A DNA stretch of 32,562 bases, taken from positions 1 through 32,562 of the forward strand of contig NZ_JAJSON010000032.1 in assembly GCF_022410465.1 (NCBI RefSeq), written 5' to 3'. Below the pieces are notes generated by a model that ran no database searches, was not told where the DNA came from, and saw only the letters and a program-made list of their open reading frames with translations. The stretch comes from Christiangramia crocea. Its GTDB lineage: Bacteria; Bacteroidota; Bacteroidia; Flavobacteriales; Flavobacteriaceae. Below are positions 1 through 8,853 of the stretch, in pieces; within the stretch, counting starts at the first letter, position 1; each line of letters opens with the position of its first letter. The translations under genes and the position numbers were made by a program.

Positions 1-1
1 A

Positions 2-1150
2 GATGAGTTTTGTTCAATCACTGTTCCTAATGTTATGGGAACAGCTACCGATAATTGTACGGTAAGTATTGTCCAGTTACCAGCTGCGGGAACAGTAGTT
101 TCCTTAGAACATAACGGGACTGTAGAGGTAGTAGTTACGGCCACTGATGCTGCAGGAAATATTGATGAATCCACGGTAGTATTGACAGCTAAAGACAAAA
201 TCGCACCAACTCCGGTAATGGAAACTCTGGCTCCGGTTAGAGCCGAGTGTATTGTTGAAGCGGGCGATGTGACAAAACCACTGGCAGTCGATAATTGTGA
301 TGAGTCCATTGAAGGAGTTGCTGATCTTTATTTCCCTGTGACCCGCAGTGGATCTACCATCATTACCTGGAAGTATGACGATGGAAATGGGAATGTAACT
401 TACCAGCAACAGGAGATCATCATTGAAGATGCCACGGCACCGGTACCGGATGTGGCATCCCTGGAAGACATTGCGGTAGAATGCGGGGTTTCAGATATTC
501 CTGCACCAACGGCCACTGATAATTGCAGAGGAGCTATCATGGGAACCGCTTCAGATGCGCTTACCTATATGGACCAGGGAGAATATACTATCACCTGGAG
601 CTATGATGATGAGAATGGGAATATCACCACCCAGCAGCAGAATGTGATCGTACGCGATGTAACGGTGCCTGAGGTAAGCACCCGTGATATTACGGTTTAC
701 CTGGATCCTGAGATCAATGTGAGCATTGCTCCCGAGGATATAGACAACGGCAGCTTTGATAATTGTAGCGAGGTAAGACTAAGCCTGGATCAAACCTATT
801 TTGACGAAGTGGGTACTTATGAAGTGACCTTAACTGCTACCGATGAAGCTGGAAACACCGGTCAGGAAACCGCAACGGTAACCGTAGAGATCGATGGTGT
901 GGATGCCAGCACCGTACATGTAGTGCCAACGATCTTAAAACAAAGCTCCATGGCCAAGGTTGTGGTGCCTTTCAGATCTAAGATCATGCAGGTAGAGGTA
1001 CTGGAGACAGAGACCAACAAGTACAAGATGTTTGAAGGGAATAAGTCCTTTGAAATGATGATTGATATTGCTCCATTTAAAGGAACCTTACTGGTAAGGG
1101 TCCTGGATGAGAAGGGCACGGTACATCTTAAGAAATTAATCGCATTGTAA
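2..1150 (+). CDS. HYR/Ig-like repeat secreted protein with T9SS-like C-terminal domain, 5' partial
   Basis: The frame is already open at the first bases of the window, before the first ATG at 35, so the start lies outside. The product is a chain of about four beta-rich repeats with recurring (T)DNC motifs, ITW(K/S)YDD motifs and (T)ATDEAGN motifs, which is the HYR/Ig-like pattern of extracellular Bacteroidota adhesins. The last 75-80 residues break the repeat pattern. They run through alternating beta-strand segments to MIDIAPFKGTLLVRVLDEKG and end HLKKLIAL, resembling the final sandwich of T9SS type A sorting domains (IDLS..G.Y.VRV...G....K..). I infer secretion by the type IX system and attachment or release at the surface. 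The stop overlaps the start of the PorV-like gene by one base (TAATG), which suggests co-translation. The ligand and total size are unknown. Confidence 0.8.
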   Translation, partial: DEFCSITVPNVMGTATDNCTVSIVQLPAAGTVVSLEHNGTVEVVVTATDAAGNIDESTVVLTAKDKIAPTPVMETLAPVRAECIVEAGDVTKPLAVDNCDESIEGVADLYFPVTRSGSTIITWKYDDGNGNVTYQQQEIIIEDATAPVPDVASLEDIAVECGVSDIPAPTATDNCRGAIMGTASDALTYMDQGEYTITWSYDDENGNITTQQQNVIVRDVTVPEVSTRDITVYLDPEINVSIAPEDIDNGSFDNCSEVRLSLDQTYFDEVGTYEVTLTATDEAGNTGQETATVTVEIDGVDASTVHVVPTILKQSSMAKVVVPFRSKIMQVEVLETETNKYKMFEGNKSFEMMIDIAPFKGTLLVRVLDEKGTVHLKKLIAL

Positions 1151-2325
1151 TGAAAACGAATATGAAAACTAAGAATATATTTTTCGGTCTGGTCACCTTA
1201 TTTTCAGGCCTTATAGCAACGAGTCAGGAACTGGTGCGCCCCGTGATCACGGGGGCTCCTTTCCTGCAGATAGTCCCGGACGCCAGGGCAGGCGGGATGG
1301 GAGAGAGCGGAGTAGCTACCTTGCCCGATGCCTACTCCCAGTTCCATAACCCTGCAAAATTCCTGTATGCAGGAGAGAGCTCCAAGGGGATCGGTTTATC
1401 TTATATTCCGCAGTTTATAGGTTATGCTAATGATATGTTCCATGCCAATGCGGCTTACTATCAAATGCTAAATGAACGCTCGGCCTTAAGCGGCTCCCTG
1501 ACCTACTTCAGCTTTGGAGAGGTACAGGTGGAAGAAGAAATGGGTAATAGCATTATCAACCAGGGAAACTACAGGCCTAATGAAATGGCGGTAGACCTTT
1601 CTTACAGCCTTAAGCTGAACGAGAATTTCGGCATGTCGGTTACAGGTCGTTATATCCGATCAGATATTGCAACGAATCAGGGCAATGATGATGTGCAGCT
1701 ACAAACGGGCAATGCCGTGGCGGCTGATGTTTCAGGGTACTATACCTCGGCTTCATTAGATCAGCACATTAATAAATGGACTATGGGTTTTAACTTAAAG
1801 AACCTGGGCTCCAAGCTTAAGTATGCTGATGAGGAAGGCTTTGATTATCCGCTTCCAACTTCCCTGAAAGTAGGAGGAGGATATCATATTGCGATGGGCA
1901 GGAATGATATGTTCTCTTTCTACGGCGAGGCACTGAAGTTTCTGGTACCCGCGACCGATGATCAGCGTAACCTTCCGGACGATAGTGCAGCCGGTGGCTG
2001 GTTCTCATCTTTTGGGGATGCACCCGATGGCTTTTCGGAAGAGATGAAAGAGGTGATCTTCTCGCTTGGATCGGAGTTTAATTTCAACGATACCTTCACT
2101 TTTCGTACCGGTTATATTACCCAGAGCAGGGAGAAAGGATTTAAGAACCATATGAGCCTTGGAGCAGGGATCAGCTACGATCGTTTTATGTTCGATTTTG
2201 CCTATCAGCTGCCTGTGGCCAGTAGCATCATGAGTAGTCAGGATAAGGTGGTAAAGTTCTCCTTAAGCTTCAATCTTGATTCCTCCAATAAAAGTACACA
2301 AAGTAATTCAGTAAGCTCTTTGTAA
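1150..2325 (+). CDS. porV: PorV/LptO family T9SS outer-membrane protein (paralogue)
   Basis: 391 residues, the usual PorV length. After a signal peptide (cleavage probably after TSQ) comes the family hallmark PDARAGGMGESGVAT, followed by HNPAK. Late in the protein are SFGDAPDGFSEEMKE, FTFRTGYITQSREKG and a C-terminal barrel strand VKFSLSFNL. PorV is a FadL-like barrel that collects T9SS cargo by its C-terminal domain at the translocon and delivers it to the PorU sortase. The start at 1150 is stop/start-coupled to the upstream adhesin. A second ATG at 1162 would give a more typical signal peptide (MKTKNIFF), so either could be used. In related genomes the housekeeping porV usually sits beside porU. 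Here it sits beside a likely cargo protein, so I infer a dedicated paralogue rather than the only copy. Confidence 0.82.
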   Translation: MKTNMKTKNIFFGLVTLFSGLIATSQELVRPVITGAPFLQIVPDARAGGMGESGVATLPDAYSQFHNPAKFLYAGESSKGIGLSYIPQFIGYANDMFHANAAYYQMLNERSALSGSLTYFSFGEVQVEEEMGNSIINQGNYRPNEMAVDLSYSLKLNENFGMSVTGRYIRSDIATNQGNDDVQLQTGNAVAADVSGYYTSASLDQHINKWTMGFNLKNLGSKLKYADEEGFDYPLPTSLKVGGGYHIAMGRNDMFSFYGEALKFLVPATDDQRNLPDDSAAGGWFSSFGDAPDGFSEEMKEVIFSLGSEFNFNDTFTFRTGYITQSREKGFKNHMSLGAGISYDRFMFDFAYQLPVASSIMSSQDKVVKFSLSFNLDSSNKSTQSNSVSSL

Positions 2326-2346
2326 AAAACTAAGCCATTCATGATT

Positions 2347-2384
2347 AAACAAAAACGCCCTTTCTGAAAGGGCGTTTTTGTTTT
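2347..2384 (+). terminator. Rho-independent terminator after the porV-like gene
   Basis: An A-rich arm with ACGCCCTTT, a CTG loop, then AAAGGGCGT and a T-rich arm form a near-perfect hairpin of about 17 bp ending in T residues, 22 bases after the porV-like stop. Confidence 0.85.
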
Positions 2385-2482
2385 ATGGGAAATATTTAAA
2401 AATTTCCTGATCAATTTAACGTGTATGCCGAGAGTTTTAGTCCTAATTCAAAAGATTAGCTACTTAATTACTGAAAATGCCT

Positions 2483-2520
2483 AAACCTCACAGGTTTCCA
2501 AAACCTGTGAGGTTTTTTTT
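2483..2520. terminator. Perfect 15-bp hairpin, probable bidirectional terminator
   Basis: AAACCTCACAGGTTT at 2483-2497 is followed, after a 3-base loop, by its exact reverse complement at 2501-2515 and then more T residues. It lies between the convergent porV-like and GH3 genes. Because the arm is perfect and carries A and T ends on both sides it could stop transcription from either strand. The same sequence type may be a dispersed palindrome in this genome. Confidence 0.8.
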
Positions 2521-2538
2521 GTAAATACAAGAGAGTGC

Positions 2539-4065
2539 TTAAGATACTCTAAACGAATTCAGTTCAAATAATTCCTCCAGATAATTTCTGGAATTTGAAA
2601 GGCGTGGGACTTTATGTTGTCCGCCTACTTTATTGTGTTTTTTGAGCCAGTCATAGAACAGGTTCTTACGCGCCTGATGTACGGTAGGCATACGTAAGGT
2701 CATGTTATTATATCGCTTCGCCTCGTAATCGCTGTTCACTTCCTGAAGCGCACGATCCAGTTGATACTTGAAATTATCGAAATCCTTTGGGGGAGTCTTG
2801 AACTCAATCATCCATTCGTGAGCTCCTTTTTCTTTGCCTTCCATGAATACGGGAGCAACCGTATAATCGACAATTTCGCAATTGGTCACCAGGGATACTT
2901 TTTTTAAGGCGGCTTCGGCATTTTCGATTATGAGCTCTTCCCCGAAGACATTGATGTGATGTTTGGTACGGCCTGAGACCTTGATGCGGTATGGATTAGT
3001 GTCTGTGAACCTCACAGTATCTCCAATTTTATAGCGCCACAGTCCGGCATTTGTTGTAATGACCACTGCATAGTTCTTATCGATCTCCACTTCGCTTAAG
3101 GGGATTGCTTTTTCATTTTCGGTTCCGTATTCATCCATAGGTATGAATTCATAGAAAATACCGTAGTCCAGCATCAAGAGCAGATCTTTGGAATCGTTAT
3201 GATCCTGGCAGGCAAAGAAACCTTCTGAAGCATTGTAGATCTCATAATACCTGAAATCTTCTTTAGGCAGGATCTTTTGATACTGGGAAGCATAAGGCTG
3301 AAAGCTAACACCTCCATGAAAATATACTTCCAGATTAGGCCATACCTCAAAAAGTTCTTCCTTTCCGGTGGTTTCCAGAACATTATTCAGCAAAACAAGC
3401 ATCCAGCTGGGCACTCCGGCCAGGCTGCTAACCTTTTCCTTTATTGTTTCGTTCACTATGGCCTGCATTTTATATTCCCAGTCGTGCATTAGGGAAACTT
3501 CGTTACTGGGGGTGCTGCTGAACTCGGCCCAGAAAGGCATATTGTCTATAAGGATGGCTGAAAGGTCACCGTATGAGGTTCCATTTTCCCGGTAAATTTC
3601 CTTGCTTCCTCCAAGTCGAAGGCTTTTACCTGTGAATAACTGGGATTGCGGGTTGTTATTCAGATAGATGCATAAGAGATCTTTTCCTGCGGCATAATGA
3701 CAGTCTTCCAGCGAGTCCTCACTAACCGGGATGAATTTGCTTTTGGCATTTGTGGTTCCACTGGATTTTGCGAACCATTTTATGGGAGTGGGCCAGAAAA
3801 TATTGGTTTCTCCTTTGCGGCTGCGTTCTATTACCCCTTCATAATCTTCATATTTCTGAATGGGTACTCTTTCGCGAAAAGTCTCGTAAGAATTTATTTC
3901 CTCAAAATTATAACGTTTCCCAAATTCTGTGTTCTTCGCCTTGGTGAGAAGATTCCTAAGCAGCTCTTTCTGAACATCATGGGGGTATTTGATGAATAAT
4001 TCCATCTGGTGAATTCGCTTCTTCAGGAACCATGAAGCTATGGAGTTGACTAACGGAATTGGCAT
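2539..4065 (-). CDS. GH3 family adenylate-forming enzyme
   Basis: 508 residues, typical of bacterial GH3-like proteins. The ATP-binding loop SSGTTNAKSKFIP starts at residue 101, YNASEGFF is near 277-284, YKIGDTVRF at 345-353 and the hinge region GRTKHHINVFGE at 365-376, followed by a small C-terminal domain. These are the motifs of the ANL-type GH3 fold, which activates a carboxylate with ATP to an acyl-adenylate and conjugates it to an amine. The substrate in bacteria is generally not known and nothing here reveals it. There is no signal peptide, so it should be cytoplasmic. It is divergent from the DUF2797 gene with about 110 bases between starts. I believe the two are often neighbours in Flavobacteriaceae, which hints at a shared role, but this is from memory. 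Confidence 0.85.
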   Translation of the reverse strand: MPIPLVNSIASWFLKKRIHQMELFIKYPHDVQKELLRNLLTKAKNTEFGKRYNFEEINSYETFRERVPIQKYEDYEGVIERSRKGETNIFWPTPIKWFAKSSGTTNAKSKFIPVSEDSLEDCHYAAGKDLLCIYLNNNPQSQLFTGKSLRLGGSKEIYRENGTSYGDLSAILIDNMPFWAEFSSTPSNEVSLMHDWEYKMQAIVNETIKEKVSSLAGVPSWMLVLLNNVLETTGKEELFEVWPNLEVYFHGGVSFQPYASQYQKILPKEDFRYYEIYNASEGFFACQDHNDSKDLLLMLDYGIFYEFIPMDEYGTENEKAIPLSEVEIDKNYAVVITTNAGLWRYKIGDTVRFTDTNPYRIKVSGRTKHHINVFGEELIIENAEAALKKVSLVTNCEIVDYTVAPVFMEGKEKGAHEWMIEFKTPPKDFDNFKYQLDRALQEVNSDYEAKRYNNMTLRMPTVHQARKNLFYDWLKKHNKVGGQHKVPRLSNSRNYLEELFELNSFRVS

Positions 4066-4177
4066 TATTCTTCTTATCTTTAACGCTTATATTCTGAAGG
4101 CGTACGTTATTTGGTTAAAAATAAACGAAACTTTGAAGCCTGCAAAAAATTCAATTAGTCTTAAAATAAAAAAATAA

Positions 4178-4975
4178 ATGAGATACGAGGGTGTTCTAAC
4201 CAAAATGAGAACTGAAATCACCGATGTTGTTCAGTATTACCTTGTTTGGGAAAATGACTTTTTAAATCTTAACCAGGCACTTGGAAAGAAAATAAGTATC
4301 AATTTTCTGAAATTTCAGTGTCTTAATTGTGGGTTGGAGAAAAAGATCTTTCGCCAGGGCTTTTGTTATGATTGTTTCAATTCCATACCACAAGCCGGCG
4401 ACTGGGTAATAAATCCCGAATTGAGCAAGGCTCATCTTGGAGAAGAGGACAGGGACCTCGATTTTGAAAAAAGAGCACAGCTCCAGCCACATGTGGTGTA
4501 TCTCGCTAATTCCAGCGATGTAAAGGTTGGGGTTACCAGAAAATCCCAGATCCCTACGCGTTGGATAGACCAGGGGGCTCACGAGGCCATAGAGATCGTG
4601 GAGGTGCCAAACCGGTACCTTGCAGGAATTACTGAAGTTGCTTTAAAAGAGCACGTCTCAGATAAGACCAACTGGCGAAAGATGTTGACCAATGATATTG
4701 TGGATCTCAATTTAGAGGAAGAAAGAGAAAAACTGAAAGAATATATTCCAGGAGAAGCCAAAGAATATTATATCGCCAGCAATAAGGAAACAGAGATCAA
4801 ATTTCCAGTGCAGGAATTTCCTAAAAAGATAAAAACGCTCAACCTGGGAAAATCTCCTTTTTATGAAGGGGTTTTGACCGGAATTAAAGGACAATATCTT
4901 TTATTCCAAGATGGTACCGTCTTTAATGTAAGGGGGCATGAAGGCTTTGTGGTAGAATTAAAAATTCTTGTCTAA
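4178..4975 (+). CDS. DUF2797 family protein with four-Cys zinc-binding motif
   Basis: 265 residues. An early CLNC...CYDC arrangement (Cys 48, 51, 63, 66) looks like a zinc ribbon. It is followed by VVYLANSSDVKVGVTRK (106-122) and TRWIDQGA (127-134). The VYLA...VGVT spacing with a following Arg resembles a GIY-YIG core and is the usual DUF2797 signature, though I do not see enough to claim nuclease activity. No signal peptide or membrane segment is visible. The start at 4178 follows an A-rich leader with no stronger alternative. The function of the family is not established. Divergent from the GH3 gene, with which it may share a control region. Confidence 0.8.
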   Translation: MRYEGVLTKMRTEITDVVQYYLVWENDFLNLNQALGKKISINFLKFQCLNCGLEKKIFRQGFCYDCFNSIPQAGDWVINPELSKAHLGEEDRDLDFEKRAQLQPHVVYLANSSDVKVGVTRKSQIPTRWIDQGAHEAIEIVEVPNRYLAGITEVALKEHVSDKTNWRKMLTNDIVDLNLEEEREKLKEYIPGEAKEYYIASNKETEIKFPVQEFPKKIKTLNLGKSPFYEGVLTGIKGQYLLFQDGTVFNVRGHEGFVVELKILV

Positions 4976-5333
4976 TAGTCATCATTCCGCGCGTAGCGAA
5001 GGAACCTCGCCTTTAGAAAGAGACTGCTTCTCCACCTTTGGTGGATCGCAGTGACAAACAACGACCTAGATACTACTAGATACTAATTGACAACCAACTC
5101 CCAATGTTAAGAGACTGCTTCTCCGCCAATGGCGGCTCGCAGAGACTGGAAGAATAGCTTGAATTGACTGATCTTTAATTAAGTTCAGGGTGGCGGCACT
5201 CTCTATTATTGCCCGTCATTCCTCGCAAAGCGAAGGAATCTCATCTAAAGAAGAAACTGCTTCGCTACGCTCGCAGTGACAAACTCTGAAACGAGTTCAG
5301 GGTGACGCACTGAGCCTGTCGAAGTGCGTTCTG
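4976..5333. repeat. Gene-free cluster of dispersed palindromic repeat units
   Basis: No gene is visible in these 358 bases. Unit (a) at 4982-5059 and unit (c) at 5217-5284 are diverged copies of the same element. Each begins TCATTCC, passes GCGAAGGAA, then (G)AAACTGCTTC or GAGACTGCTTC, and ends TCGCAGTGACAAAC. A partial unit (b) lies at 5110-5146 with an internal CCGCCAATGGCGG hairpin. A further piece at about 5300-5331 (CTGAGCCTGTCGAAGTGCG) reaches almost to the asmA-like stop. Related pieces occur at 24541-24570 and 24613-24650. They can fold as hairpins and may stop transcription between the genes. Confidence 0.7.
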
Positions 5334-8033
5334 TTAATTATTCTTAGTAGTATCTGTTTTCTTCTTTGTATTCTTAAGGATCCCGCCCAGGATATCTTTC
5401 GCGGCATTCTTCACCTGCTCTTCCTGAGACCTGCTTATAGAATCTCTTTTTGTGGGAACCTGAGTACCGGTTGAGTCTGTAGATTTATTATCTACAGAAG
5501 TTGAATCTTTCGAAAATGGTTTATTGGGATCTCTCTTTCCTCTTAAAATATCATTGATGGCATCAACAGCTTTGTCCTCAAGATTTCTTTTTTGTTTTTC
5601 CACTATTTTCTGTGTGAGATTATTCACCGCCTGCTGCATGTTCAGTTTTACGTTAGGACTCTGGAAACTACCGGATATTCCTATCGGCAGGGCTACCGTC
5701 ATATTCTGCAGGTCCTCTCCGCTAAGTTTACCCAGGGTTCCGCCAACTTCCGACCCCAGATAGCGCGCCGGAACATCCAGCACCAGGTCATAATCCATAG
5801 ACATATCAAAACCATGACTTCCTGAAACCTGAAACCTGATATCCTTGATATTGAAATCGAAAGGTTCTATCTCCACCATTCCGTCTCTAAAGGTGAGATA
5901 AGTCTTAAGTTTACTCAGGTCCAGTTTGCTGAAATCAAGAAAGCCCAGCTGCCCGTCCAGTTGAGATAGTAAAGCTGCTTTTTCGGGATTCAGTTCTGCG
6001 GTAAGGATCTCTGCAAGAGCATTTCCGGCAACACTTGCCAGCTGTGGGGTAAGGTCTTCATTAAGATTACCTTTCAGATTCAGCGAAGACTGAAGTTTAC
6101 CTTCAAGAGCCCTGGCAAGAGGTGCCAGGTTCTGCATCAGATCAAGTCCGTTAAAAGAGGAAGCAATATCCAGAGAATTGAGGTTAAGATTCATCTCGAA
6201 GACAGGCGTTGGATTCTTTGTAGAGACCATTCCATCAAGACCAATGCTTCCGTTGAAAATGTTGGTCGTGATATTCTCCAGTTTAGCGGTTTCGTCCCTT
6301 AAGACAAGTACTCCTTTGGCATTTTTCAATTCAAGATTGTCATAAATAACCGTATTGGCATCGAACTTTAGTTCTACGTCCAGGAATGAAGGGATCTTCA
6401 CCGCTTCTTTGCCTGTTGTCTTCGCCACGGTCTTTTCTGTACCATCCTCATTTTTGGTCGTTAGCTCTTCAGTTTCGGCAACCTTAAAATCGTTAATCGA
6501 AAAGGTATTGGATTTTACATCAAAACTCCCCTTTAATTGTTGATCTGTAAACAGAAAACCAATCAGGTTTTCCAGAGATCCGGAAGCGGTAAGATCGCTT
6601 TGCCCGGTGGTGAGTTTTAATTCAGGGATACGTACATTTCCCTGGTTAAAGCTCATATCGGCATTGGAAATCTTTACTTCATTAGGGATTTCCGGCGATA
6701 CATAACTGAAATTTCTGATAGAAGCCGTTCCGCTGCTTTTCACATTCTCATACTGTTCCTTTTCGATGGAATTCATATCAAAAGAAGTCTGCACATCAGC
6801 AGTCAGGATTCCGTTCATATCCTGCTCCATTTCAAGCGGATAGGCCTTGCTGATATTTGCAAGATTAATGGTGCCATCTACTTCCAGGTCAAGTAGCATA
6901 TTCTCTGTAATATTGCTGATCTTTCCTTTGGTAGTGAACCTGTCCTGGTCTATGCGGAAGGTCGCGTTATTGATGTTAATATAGGTTTCTTCTGCAAGTC
7001 CGCTATCATTCAAAATTTCCAGATCAAGGCTTATGTCCTGTACACTTTTTGGGAGGTCAGGGTATTTGAAGGAAGCATCGGCTGAAGTGACCTTTATGTC
7101 CATTTTTGGAATATAGGTATCGTCTGCTTTTCCGAAGATCCTTCCGTTTACCACAAAATTCCCTTTTGTTTCGACATTTTCTATATTCTTCGCATAGGTT
7201 TCGGGAATCACGGCAAGGAAATTCTTAAAATCTGAGGAAGGAGTTTTAAAGCTAAGATCCATCTCCGTATCCTCTTCATTCACCTGGACATAGCCATCAA
7301 AAGTTAAAGGTAGCTGATTGATCCTGGCTTCATTTTCCTTAAAAGTATATTTCAGCGTTTCAAGGTTCATGAGGAATACGGCATCCAGGCTTACATTATG
7401 CTGATTCAGGTAGTTTACGCCATCATAATCCAGGGAAACCAGGGCTTCAGAATAGGTGTCGAGTTCCGATTCATCAAGGGAGAAATCACCGGTACCTTCA
7501 TGGTTCAGGTTTTCAATATCCAGAGTGATCTTTCCTTTTTGATCCAGGTATTTTACACAGGTATTGGTAATCTCATAATGTTTCAGGTCAAGGCTGAATG
7601 GCTGACCGTTTGAAGAGGTCGTGGCAGTATCTTCTATTGCTATGTCGTAATTATTATTTCCCAGAGAATCCACTTTGATGTTGACAAAGGCGTTATCCAT
7701 TTTGAGTTCATCAACATGTTTGGATTCTTCGCTGCTTTTGAAGAGTTCCCAGACAGACATCTCCATGGTCACCTCTTCAGCTATCGCCAGGGTATCTCCT
7801 TTAAAGGGTTCATTATTGATGATGCTGAGATCTTCTATTACAAGGGTGGCCTGCGGAAAACTACGGAACATGCTCAGGTCTATATCCTGAAAGTCCACCT
7901 GGGCATTCAGATTCTCATTCATGGTCTTTTTGACCAGGTCTTTCAATTGAGATTCAAAAACAAAAGGTGACACTAACAGTAAAATAAAGATAGTGAGCAG
8001 TATAAATCCGATAATCTTTAATGCTTTTTTCAT
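5334..8033 (-). CDS. AsmA family protein
   Basis: 899 residues. A single N-terminal membrane segment (about residues 6-27) is followed by VDFQDIDLSMFRSFPQATLVIEDL-type sequence, the AsmA N-terminal pattern, then a very long beta-rich region. Near the C-terminus are the AsmA_2-like stretches ALAEILTAELNPEKAALLSQ and VPARYLGSEVGGTLG. AsmA-like proteins are anchored in the inner membrane and span the periplasm, and related large members act in lipid transport to the outer membrane. That role is only inferred here. The polar tail is rich in Asp, Ser and Thr. The start overlaps the stop of the upstream transporter gene by four bases (ATGA on the minus strand), so the two are probably co-translated. 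Confidence 0.85.
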   Translation of the reverse strand: MKKALKIIGFILLTIFILLLVSPFVFESQLKDLVKKTMNENLNAQVDFQDIDLSMFRSFPQATLVIEDLSIINNEPFKGDTLAIAEEVTMEMSVWELFKSSEESKHVDELKMDNAFVNIKVDSLGNNNYDIAIEDTATTSSNGQPFSLDLKHYEITNTCVKYLDQKGKITLDIENLNHEGTGDFSLDESELDTYSEALVSLDYDGVNYLNQHNVSLDAVFLMNLETLKYTFKENEARINQLPLTFDGYVQVNEEDTEMDLSFKTPSSDFKNFLAVIPETYAKNIENVETKGNFVVNGRIFGKADDTYIPKMDIKVTSADASFKYPDLPKSVQDISLDLEILNDSGLAEETYININNATFRIDQDRFTTKGKISNITENMLLDLEVDGTINLANISKAYPLEMEQDMNGILTADVQTSFDMNSIEKEQYENVKSSGTASIRNFSYVSPEIPNEVKISNADMSFNQGNVRIPELKLTTGQSDLTASGSLENLIGFLFTDQQLKGSFDVKSNTFSINDFKVAETEELTTKNEDGTEKTVAKTTGKEAVKIPSFLDVELKFDANTVIYDNLELKNAKGVLVLRDETAKLENITTNIFNGSIGLDGMVSTKNPTPVFEMNLNLNSLDIASSFNGLDLMQNLAPLARALEGKLQSSLNLKGNLNEDLTPQLASVAGNALAEILTAELNPEKAALLSQLDGQLGFLDFSKLDLSKLKTYLTFRDGMVEIEPFDFNIKDIRFQVSGSHGFDMSMDYDLVLDVPARYLGSEVGGTLGKLSGEDLQNMTVALPIGISGSFQSPNVKLNMQQAVNNLTQKIVEKQKRNLEDKAVDAINDILRGKRDPNKPFSKDSTSVDNKSTDSTGTQVPTKRDSISRSQEEQVKNAAKDILGGILKNTKKKTDTTKNN

Positions 8034-8746
8034 TGGTTTATAACATTTGTTTCTAATTTCAATTCTTCAGCAGGTTTCAGATCAAAGAGGTTTCTTAGTC
8101 CGTATACTGCGGCGTACAGAAACGGGGTGTCCATAGCTGCGACCAGTACTTTGAATAAAAAACCGCTAAATAGCAGGCCTCCAAACAACTCCCAGTCTAT
8201 CTTTCCAAAAGAACAGAGCAAAAACAGGACCGAAAAAGTGTCCACGAATTGCGAGAGGAAAGTTGAAAAGTTATTCCTGAGCCATAAATGCCTTCCTTTG
8301 GTAAGCCTTTTCCAAAAATGAAAAAGCTGTATATCTACATACTGAGCCAGCAAATAGGCTACCATAGATGCGAATACTGCGATGCCTGTTGCCCCGAAAA
8401 CCTTATGGAACAGGCTGTTGTCTATTGGTGACCAGGCCGTTGCCGGCGCTGCCTCTGCCAGGTATACTATCAGTAAGGAAAAGAACGATGCAAAGATCCC
8501 GGAGGTAACTACCAGGTTTGCTTTTTTCTTACCATAGACTTCACTGATTATATCGGTAATAAGGAAGGTTACCGGGTATGGCAGGATCCCCACTGAAATC
8601 TCAAAAGTATATACCCCGAAAAAATCCCAGTAAAAAAACTTTTGAAAGATCAGGTTTGATGCAACCAGGGAAGCGATAAATAGGGCGCTAAGGACCATGT
8701 AAATCTGCTGGGCCTTAAGCTTGTCTTTCAGGTAAAATTTGGCCAA
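8030..8746 (-). CDS. Queuosine precursor transporter (YhhQ/QPTR, VUT family)
   Basis: 238 residues with about six membrane segments. The family motif PYPVTFLITDIISEVYG lies at 56-72 with KKKA just after, then QYVDIQLFHFWK, LWLRNNFSTFLSQFVDT and a last loop with AAMDTPFLYA. Members import preQ0 or preQ1 for synthesis of the tRNA nucleoside queuosine. The gene is co-directional with and overlaps the asmA-like gene, which may be operon convenience rather than shared function. On the minus strand upstream a TAATTTTG sequence (plus-strand 8770-8777) fits the Bacteroidota -7 box, but I see no good -33 TTTG at the right distance. I looked for a preQ1 riboswitch in the roughly 100-base leader and saw none. 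Confidence 0.88.
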   Translation of the reverse strand: MAKFYLKDKLKAQQIYMVLSALFIASLVASNLIFQKFFYWDFFGVYTFEISVGILPYPVTFLITDIISEVYGKKKANLVVTSGIFASFFSLLIVYLAEAAPATAWSPIDNSLFHKVFGATGIAVFASMVAYLLAQYVDIQLFHFWKRLTKGRHLWLRNNFSTFLSQFVDTFSVLFLLCSFGKIDWELFGGLLFSGFLFKVLVAAMDTPFLYAAVYGLRNLFDLKPAEELKLETNVINQ

Positions 8747-8853
8747 ATTTTTTTATTAAAGTCTATTAACAAAATTAAGGGTATGTGCTTTTGTTTTGCT
8801 TAATTTGCTGTGAAATTATTTGAATCTACCTATTAAAATTTTCTTAATTCGCT

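Noticed and set aside
5592-5825. Open frames antisense to the AsmA-like gene
   Set aside because: Translations are rich in Cys, His and Phe with no domain, as expected of the reverse strand of a beta-rich coding gene.
8747-8853. preQ1 riboswitch ahead of the queuosine precursor transporter
   Set aside because: I looked for a short C-rich hairpin with an A-rich tail that could form the H-type pseudoknot and found no convincing arrangement in the leader.
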